Made by a program: the position numbers and the translations under genes. The notes under the pieces are model-generated. The model saw nothing but the letters and a program-made list of their open reading frames with translations, was not told where the DNA came from and did no database searches. Shown piece by piece: positions 37,123-41,505 of a stretch of 41,505 nt of DNA (the first letter of the stretch is position 1; each line of letters opens with the position of its first letter). Source of the DNA: SAR116 cluster bacterium AG-321-A13 (GTDB lineage Bacteria; Pseudomonadota; Alphaproteobacteria; Puniceispirillales; Marisalimonadaceae); the NCBI GenBank assembly GCA_003283875.1, contig QBXD01000009.1:1-41505 (forward strand), in the 5' to 3' direction.

Positions 37123-37152
37123 AATAACTGCCGTTTATAAACGGCAGTTATT
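37123..37152 (+). promoter_or_regulatory. 30-bp perfect palindrome between tctC and tctA
   Basis: The arms AATAACTGCCGTTTA and TAAACGGCAGTTATT are exact inverted copies with no spacer. As RNA it folds to a ~13-bp hairpin 8 bp past the tctC stop and 12 bp before tctA. It probably protects or attenuates the tctC mRNA; there is no long T run. Confidence 0.8.
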
Positions 37153-37164
37153 GAATGATTTTAT

Positions 37165-39150
37165 ATGGAACAGTTTGTCTTTGCTTTTTTTCAATTATTT
37201 GAATTAACACACCTTTTATTTTTATTTGGCGGGACTTTACTTGGCCTTGTAGTTGGCATATTACCAGGTTTAGGAGGGACTTCCGGATTGGCACTTGTAT
37301 TGCCATTTGTGTATAGTCTAGAACCATCTTATGCATTAGCAATGATGATAGGTGTTTTAGCACCTACTACTACTTCAGACACATTTCCAGCAGTTTTAAT
37401 GGGGATACCAGGTACTGCTGGTTCTCAGGCGACTGTAATGGATGGCTTCCCTTTATCCAAAAAAGGAATGGCTGCAAGAGCTTTAAGTGCTGCCTTTTGT
37501 TCCTCTTTAATGGGAGGTATTTTTGGAGCATTCATATTATCTATTTCTATTTATTATGCCATACCAATTATAATGGCCTTTGGATTTGGAGAACAATTTT
37601 TACTTATTATTCTTGCCCTTCTTATGGTTGGGGCTTTAACTGGCGAAAATTTTATTAAAGGTATTACTGCGTGTATTTTAGGTTTAATTATTGGTTCTAT
37701 TGGTTCAGCTCCCATTACAGGTGATCTAAGATTTACATTTGGCACTCTTTATTTAGTTGAGGGAGTTCCAATTGTAATTGTGGGTTTAGGTTTATTTGCC
37801 TTGCCAGAAATTGTTGGACTTCTTGATTCTAAAGGAGCAATAGCAAAAGCATTGAAAAATGAAAAAGGTTGGTTTAGAGGTATCAAAGATGTTTTTAAAA
37901 ATTGGTTTCTTGTACTTCGTTGTTCTTCAATTGGTTGTATTGTTGGAGCACTACCAGGCTTAGGTGGAACAGTTGTTGATTGGATTGCATACAGTCATTT
38001 AAAACAAACATCAAAGGATACTTCAGACATAGGAAAAGGCGATATAAGAGGTGTAATAGCACCAGAATCTGCGAACAATGCTAAAGAAGGAGGTGCTTTA
38101 ATTCCTACATTGCTATTTGGTATACCTGGTTCTGGTAATAAGGTTTTACTCCTAGGTGGCTTTATTTTGATTGGTATTGAACCAGGTTTAGAAATGGTAA
38201 CCACTCACTTAGATCTCACTTACCTCATGATTTGGTCTTTGGCAATTGCTAATATACTAGGTGCTGGATTGTGCATCGGATTTGCATCACATATTTCTAA
38301 ATTAACACTGGTGAGATATTATATACTTGCACCTGTAATGATCGTTTTAATATTTTTTGCCACATTTAATATCAATAGAGATTGGTATGATTTTATTGGA
38401 TTACTTAGTTTTGGGCTAATTGGAATAACTTTTAAGGCATTTGGGTGGTCTAGACCTGCTTTGTTAATAGGTTTCTTTCTTTCTACTAAAGTTGAATTAC
38501 TTAGTTATCAGACACAAGCAGTATACGGATTAACTTTTCTTACACGACCAGTATCAATTATTCTTATAGTTTTATGTTTTGGAACTATATTATTACTTTT
38601 AAGGCAAAAATTTAAACAAAATTATAGTTCAAGTGCCTTGAAAAATAAAAAAAGTCAAATTTACTATGTATTAATTTTACTAATTTTACCGTTGTTGATG
38701 ATTTCAGTGATATCGTCTTTGGATTATAGGGCAAGTTTATATCCTATAAGTCTGTGTTTTATTTCAATAATACTTTTGATGGTTATATTTTTTGTAAAGA
38801 TTATTGATTATAATAAACATCATTTATTAAAATATTCGATTGTTAAATTTGTTAATATAAATATTTATGAACAAAATAGTGGTTTTAATAATCAATTTTT
38901 CTATTACTTAAGCTTTATAGGTTACTTAATAATGAATTTTATTGTAGGGTTTCCAATAGCATCTGTTATTTTTATTAATACTTTTATTATTTTTCATGAT
39001 AAGCGAGATTATAAAATCTCAATTATAATTTCTTTTGTGTTATTAGTAGTACTTTGGTTTCTATCGCATATGTTGACACTCCAATTTCCTAATGGTCTAA
39101 TTGGTTCGTTGATAGATACGCCATGGTGGTTAGGTGGTGAATTAAACTAA
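37165..39150 (+). CDS. tctA: TTT transporter membrane subunit, TctA-TctB fusion
   Basis: The large membrane subunit, 661 residues. Residues 1 to ~490 are TctA, with both signature repeats: GILPGLGGTSGLALVLPF near 31 and GALPGLGGTVVDWIAYSH near 262, then GVIAPESANNAKEGGALIPT and GIPGSGN. After a hydrophilic linker (~485-497, Ser/Lys-rich) there are four or five more helices (about 498-661) that fit the size and pattern of the small subunit TctB, which is otherwise missing. TctA alone is about 500 residues, so this is a fusion. ATG 37165, 50 bp after tctC. Confidence 0.87.
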   Translation: MEQFVFAFFQLFELTHLLFLFGGTLLGLVVGILPGLGGTSGLALVLPFVYSLEPSYALAMMIGVLAPTTTSDTFPAVLMGIPGTAGSQATVMDGFPLSKKGMAARALSAAFCSSLMGGIFGAFILSISIYYAIPIIMAFGFGEQFLLIILALLMVGALTGENFIKGITACILGLIIGSIGSAPITGDLRFTFGTLYLVEGVPIVIVGLGLFALPEIVGLLDSKGAIAKALKNEKGWFRGIKDVFKNWFLVLRCSSIGCIVGALPGLGGTVVDWIAYSHLKQTSKDTSDIGKGDIRGVIAPESANNAKEGGALIPTLLFGIPGSGNKVLLLGGFILIGIEPGLEMVTTHLDLTYLMIWSLAIANILGAGLCIGFASHISKLTLVRYYILAPVMIVLIFFATFNINRDWYDFIGLLSFGLIGITFKAFGWSRPALLIGFFLSTKVELLSYQTQAVYGLTFLTRPVSIILIVLCFGTILLLLRQKFKQNYSSSALKNKKSQIYYVLILLILPLLMISVISSLDYRASLYPISLCFISIILLMVIFFVKIIDYNKHHLLKYSIVKFVNINIYEQNSGFNNQFFYYLSFIGYLIMNFIVGFPIASVIFINTFIIFHDKRDYKISIIISFVLLVVLWFLSHMLTLQFPNGLIGSLIDTPWWLGGELN

Positions 39151-39166
39151 AATTTAAAGGAATATT

Positions 39167-39961
39167 ATGTCCAAAAAACCATTTCCTTATCTTCCATTTA
39201 TTAAAAGAGATAAAAAACCCAGAGAAACAGGTATTAATTATGTGAGATCACCTGTGTTGGTAGGTAGAACCATAGAAGACTATCTTGAAGCATATGGGGA
39301 CATGATTGACATATTAAAACTTTCAGGAAAACAAGCGGCTCAAATTAATGAAAAATCTTTAATTGATTACATTACTACATGTAAAAAATTCAATGTTATG
39401 GTTTCTATTGGTAATCCTGTCATGGACGTTGCTTTAATGGCTGGTAGAAAAGTAGTTGATGATTATATAAATAAATGTGAAGACTTAGGTGTTGATATAA
39501 TTGAAATATCGAGTATTGCGCGTTCAATTGATGATGACGATGTTTGTACAATAATTGAAAAAGTTTCTAACAAAGGTATTAAAGTTCTCAATGAAATCGG
39601 TGTGGCTTTTGCCCACTCTGAAGTAAATGATGAATCTATCTTTATACAAAGGTTAATTAATCAATCAAAAAAGTTCCTAAATGCAGGCTCATGGAAAATC
39701 TTATTAGAATCCGAAGGCTTAACAGAAAATATGAACAAAGAAAATCATAGATGGAATATTGTTGATAGGATTATTAGTCCTTTAAAATTATCACAATTTA
39801 TGGTTGAAGCAGATGATCAAGATGTCTTTTGCAAGTATATAGAAATTTATGGCCCAAATATTAATATGATGATCGACTATTCACGTCTCTTGAAAATGGA
39901 AGATGCGAGAATTGGCTATGGTCCCTCGCAATTCCTTTGGGGGAAAGTCGTAAAATATTAA
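39167..39961 (+). CDS. ComA-like protein 2 (phosphosulfolactate synthase family)
   Basis: A 264-residue ComA-fold protein, clearly different from ComA-like protein 1. Landmarks: DYLEAYGDMIDILKLSGKQA, LGVDIIEISSIARSIDDDD near 105, GIKVLNEIGVAF near 135, and AGSWKILLESEGLTEN near 170, which follows the ComA motif around the catalytic Lys (AGAxKVIIEAREsG-like). Thus it keeps more of the canonical active site than protein 1. It starts 16 bp after the tctA-tctB fusion with an AAAGGA site and shares its transcript. The likely substrate is the transported acid. Confidence 0.68.
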   Translation: MSKKPFPYLPFIKRDKKPRETGINYVRSPVLVGRTIEDYLEAYGDMIDILKLSGKQAAQINEKSLIDYITTCKKFNVMVSIGNPVMDVALMAGRKVVDDYINKCEDLGVDIIEISSIARSIDDDDVCTIIEKVSNKGIKVLNEIGVAFAHSEVNDESIFIQRLINQSKKFLNAGSWKILLESEGLTENMNKENHRWNIVDRIISPLKLSQFMVEADDQDVFCKYIEIYGPNINMMIDYSRLLKMEDARIGYGPSQFLWGKVVKY

Positions 39962-40023
39962 ATCAATTTAAATACTTTAATTAGTTCGTGTTAAATTTTA
40001 AAGGTATTTTATTTTGGTAGAAA

Positions 40024-40224
40024 TGGTGGGACTAACTGGGATTGAACCTGTCGTTTGGCTCTGTAAACCATTGAAATCATAAAGTTTATTTTTTATACTA
40101 GACAGCACTAGATACCCTTTTGTCTATTTTTTTACTGTCAAGATAATGATGTAGTTTTACTAGACAGGTCAAATTGTTTTACTAGCCACTTTAGACCTGT
40201 TACACCCTATGCCTTACGTCTTTT
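40024..40224 (-). repeat. tRNA-3'-half-like intergenic repeat, copy 3
   Basis: The best-preserved copy. On the minus strand it ends ACAGG-TTCAATC-CCAGT-TAGTCCC-A-CCA (T-arm, acceptor 3' strand, discriminator, CCA at 40024-40026), preceded by an anticodon-arm-like TGGT-TTACAGA-GCCA. The T-stem has one A-A mismatch and no 5' half follows the tRNA rules, so it is not a working tRNA. ACAGGTC and GACCTGT form a hairpin further upstream. A minus-strand promoter lies at 40291-40319. Confidence 0.75.
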
Positions 40225-40284
40225 AGCCATCTTGTTTGTTTTAATCTTTTTAACCATCTTAGGTTTTTTCTTCTTTAGTTTCAT
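40207..40284 (-). CDS. possible 25-residue basic peptide
   Basis: A short open frame at the 5' end of the copy-3 transcript starting with ATG at 40284. The product is very basic (14 Lys/Arg in 25 residues: MKLKKKKPKMVKK then IKTNKMAKRRKA). It has no ribosome-binding site; the predicted transcription start is at or within a base or two of its ATG, so translation would be leaderless. The matching region in copies 1 and 2 has only very short frames (KRV and MRRM before a stop), so it may be simply AT-rich RNA read by chance. Confidence 0.2.
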   Translation of the reverse strand: MKLKKKKPKMVKKIKTNKMAKRRKA

Positions 40285-40290
40285 AAATAT

Positions 40291-40319
40291 ATTATATTAA
40301 CTTATATAATATTACTCAA
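40291..40319 (-). promoter_or_regulatory. sigma70-like promoter reading into repeat copy 3
   Basis: On the minus strand TTGAGT (40314-40319) and TATAAT (40291-40296) are spaced exactly 17 bp. Transcription would start near 40284 and produce about 260 nt up to the CCA of copy 3. In an AT-rich genome a TATAAT alone is cheap, but the pair with perfect spacing is noteworthy. It lies just past the stop of the 109-residue gene. Confidence 0.45.
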
Positions 40320-40332
40320 AAGTGTAGCTATA

Positions 40333-40662
40333 TTACATCTCAGAATTAACTGTAATTTCAGCTGATATTGGCTCTGACTCATAATTGTAAACAAAAACAC
40401 CCGAGTATTGATTTTCTTTGAATGTAAATGACGCTTTTAAATCTTTAAAAATTGATGTAGCGTCTTTATCAAATTTATTTAAGTCAGCACCAGTTTGAAA
40501 TCTAATACTTATTGATAAACTACCACATGAGCCAATAGAAATATTTAGCGATCTAATATTGTATTGAGAAATTCTTTTGCCCAGATTATCGGAACAAAAA
40601 GAAGAAGCAACCTTAGCTTCAGATACACCAGAAAACTTTAAATTATATATTTTTGCAAACAT
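40333..40662 (-). CDS. small protein of unknown function, partner of the GAF protein
   Basis: A soluble 109-residue protein with no recognised motif. The pattern of short alternating strands (SLNISIGSCGSLSISIRF, GVFVYNYESEPISAEITV) suggests a beta-rich fold. It begins with ATG directly after the stop of the GAF gene (TAAATG), so the two are translated together and probably act together. Nothing in the sequence gives a function. Confidence 0.65.
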   Translation of the reverse strand: MFAKIYNLKFSGVSEAKVASSFCSDNLGKRISQYNIRSLNISIGSCGSLSISIRFQTGADLNKFDKDATSIFKDLKASFTFKENQYSGVFVYNYESEPISAEITVNSEM

Positions 40663-41484
40663 TTAGTTAATCTCAGATAATAATTCTTCAATTTTATTAT
40701 CAGCTTCATGACCTTTAATTTTGATTTTTTTCATATTTTTTGGTTTAAGCTCCATATCTTCTAATAGTTTTCTTCCAAAATGAGATAAAACAAAGGAACT
40801 ATTTGTGTTTTTTTCACATAAATTATATTTCAATAAATTAGAAGCATTGATTTCTAAAATATCAAGGTTTGCTGCCAAAGATAAAAATGCCTCAAGATCA
40901 CTAATTGTAAAACCTAGAAATTTTTGTTTAAAAATATTTATTATTTCTAGAACTTTATTTGATGTAAGTTCCTTTTGCTCAATATGTAAGTCAAGTAGAT
41001 GAGCCATATTTGAAGTGATCTTTTTTACCAACTCTATTTGTTTTTGAGATAATTCTCTGGGCTTGGGATGTTTCATACATAATGTCCCTAAGGCATAATT
41101 ATCTCTATTTATTACAGGAAAACCAGCATATCCTAGCGTTGTTGTTGTGCCATCTAAGATTTTTGGATGATTCTTCCAGATAGGATCCTTTCTAAGGTCA
41201 GGCATTAAAAGTGGTTCGACGTCAAGCAACACGTAAGCACAAATATTATTTACACCCTTGTCACTTATTGATCCCGAAACAAATTCATCTCTACCTGATG
41301 AAGAAATACTACATTGATTATTTCCGTCAAACAGGCTGAATGTAGCGCTTTGAAATCCAGTCAAATCTTTAGCTAGATCGCAGTAAACTAGAAACATCTC
41401 TGAGTTAGGAGAGTCAATTAATCCAGTTTTTATGACGGTTTTAACCCTTTCATTTTCGTTAAATGGTACTGGAGCAAGTTCCAT
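40663..41484 (-). CDS. GAF-domain protein
   Basis: A 273-residue soluble protein with an N-terminal GAF domain (about 15-165; marks FSLFDGNNQCSISSSG, LMPDLRKDPIWKNHP, LGYAGFPVINRDNYALGTLC) as in redox- or ligand-sensing proteins. The rest (~170-273) is helical and charged without an output domain I recognise: no kinase, GGDEF or HTH. The start is ATG 41484 with AAAGGTG about 8 nt upstream; a TTG five codons earlier overlaps that site. The only evident partner is the 109-residue protein that follows. A role as a small sensor is inferred. Confidence 0.8.
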   Translation of the reverse strand: MELAPVPFNENERVKTVIKTGLIDSPNSEMFLVYCDLAKDLTGFQSATFSLFDGNNQCSISSSGRDEFVSGSISDKGVNNICAYVLLDVEPLLMPDLRKDPIWKNHPKILDGTTTTLGYAGFPVINRDNYALGTLCMKHPKPRELSQKQIELVKKITSNMAHLLDLHIEQKELTSNKVLEIINIFKQKFLGFTISDLEAFLSLAANLDILEINASNLLKYNLCEKNTNSSFVLSHFGRKLLEDMELKPKNMKKIKIKGHEADNKIEELLSEIN

Positions 41485-41505
41485 AAAAACACCTTTCAAA
41501 TAAGT

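Noticed and set aside
33710-40224. The three intergenic repeats as integron attC sites
   Set aside because: The position just past stop codons resembles cassette junctions, but the ends (CTAAC... and GTTAC...) do not form the inverted RYYYAAC/GTTRRRY core pair, and no integron integrase is present.
40024-40284. Repeat copy 3 as a tmRNA gene, one-piece or permuted two-piece
   Set aside because: There is no tRNA 5' half after the CCA as in permuted alphaproteobacterial ssrA, no tag reading frame ending in Ala-Ala, and CCA is encoded. Three copies would also be odd for tmRNA.

Overview
The window is strongly AT-rich and densely packed. Gene families, gene order and short or overlapping intergenic spaces suggest a streamlined marine alphaproteobacterium (pelagic SAR11-, AEGEAN-169/HIMB59- or SAR116-like in style; exact lineage not determined). 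Typical markers are an AapJQMP/Bzt amino-acid ABC transporter, a HmuTUV haem importer, a long alphaproteobacterial-type GltB, a tripartite tricarboxylate transporter (TTT) and TfdA/TauD-type oxygenases. No CRISPR, transposase, integrase or rRNA was seen.

Layout. 1-1500: end of selD, then selU (2-selenouridine tRNA modification) and tRNA-Asn(GTT). 1486-13654: a block bounded by a 16-bp direct repeat of the tRNA-Asn 3' end, which looks like an old tRNA-integrated island. All its genes lie on the minus strand in the order gltB, diflavin reductase, LysR, hmuT, hmuU, hmuV, DUF6787-like membrane protein. A Fur-box-like palindrome sits just before the lysR-hmu part. 13763-18760: a 2OG-Fe(II) oxygenase, a YqaA-like membrane protein, an ABC-F ATPase, and the sulfur genes cysK and sseA. 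18779-22918: the complete aapJQMP operon with an intergenic hairpin after aapJ. 23106-28353: metC, a TfdA-like dioxygenase, a secreted Cys-rich protein, a membrane protein, a histidine phosphatase, an EamA permease, tRNA-Pro(GGG) and a SnoaL-like protein. 28569-30732: an amino-acid-type ABC transporter with no ATPase gene. 30951-39961: a TLP1-type thiolase, two SAM methyltransferases, and a TTT transporter (tctC, then a tctA-tctB fusion) flanked by two divergent ComA-like (phosphosulfolactate synthase family) proteins. 40333-41484: a GAF-domain protein and a small partner.

Two things stand out. First, three copies of a ~195-nt intergenic repeat (33710, 34860, 40024), all in the same orientation, end in a tRNA-3'-half-like sequence with CCA on the minus strand. 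They punctuate the 33.7-40.3 kb region between gene cassettes, and two begin only about 10 bp after a stop codon. The third has a good sigma70-like promoter on the minus strand, so an undescribed RNA or cassette-junction element is possible. Second, two neighbourhoods suggest undescribed biochemistry: GltB paired with a diflavin reductase instead of GltD, and a TTT uptake system bracketed by two non-identical ComA-fold enzymes, suggesting use of a sulfonate or other small organic acid. Both are inferences from context.
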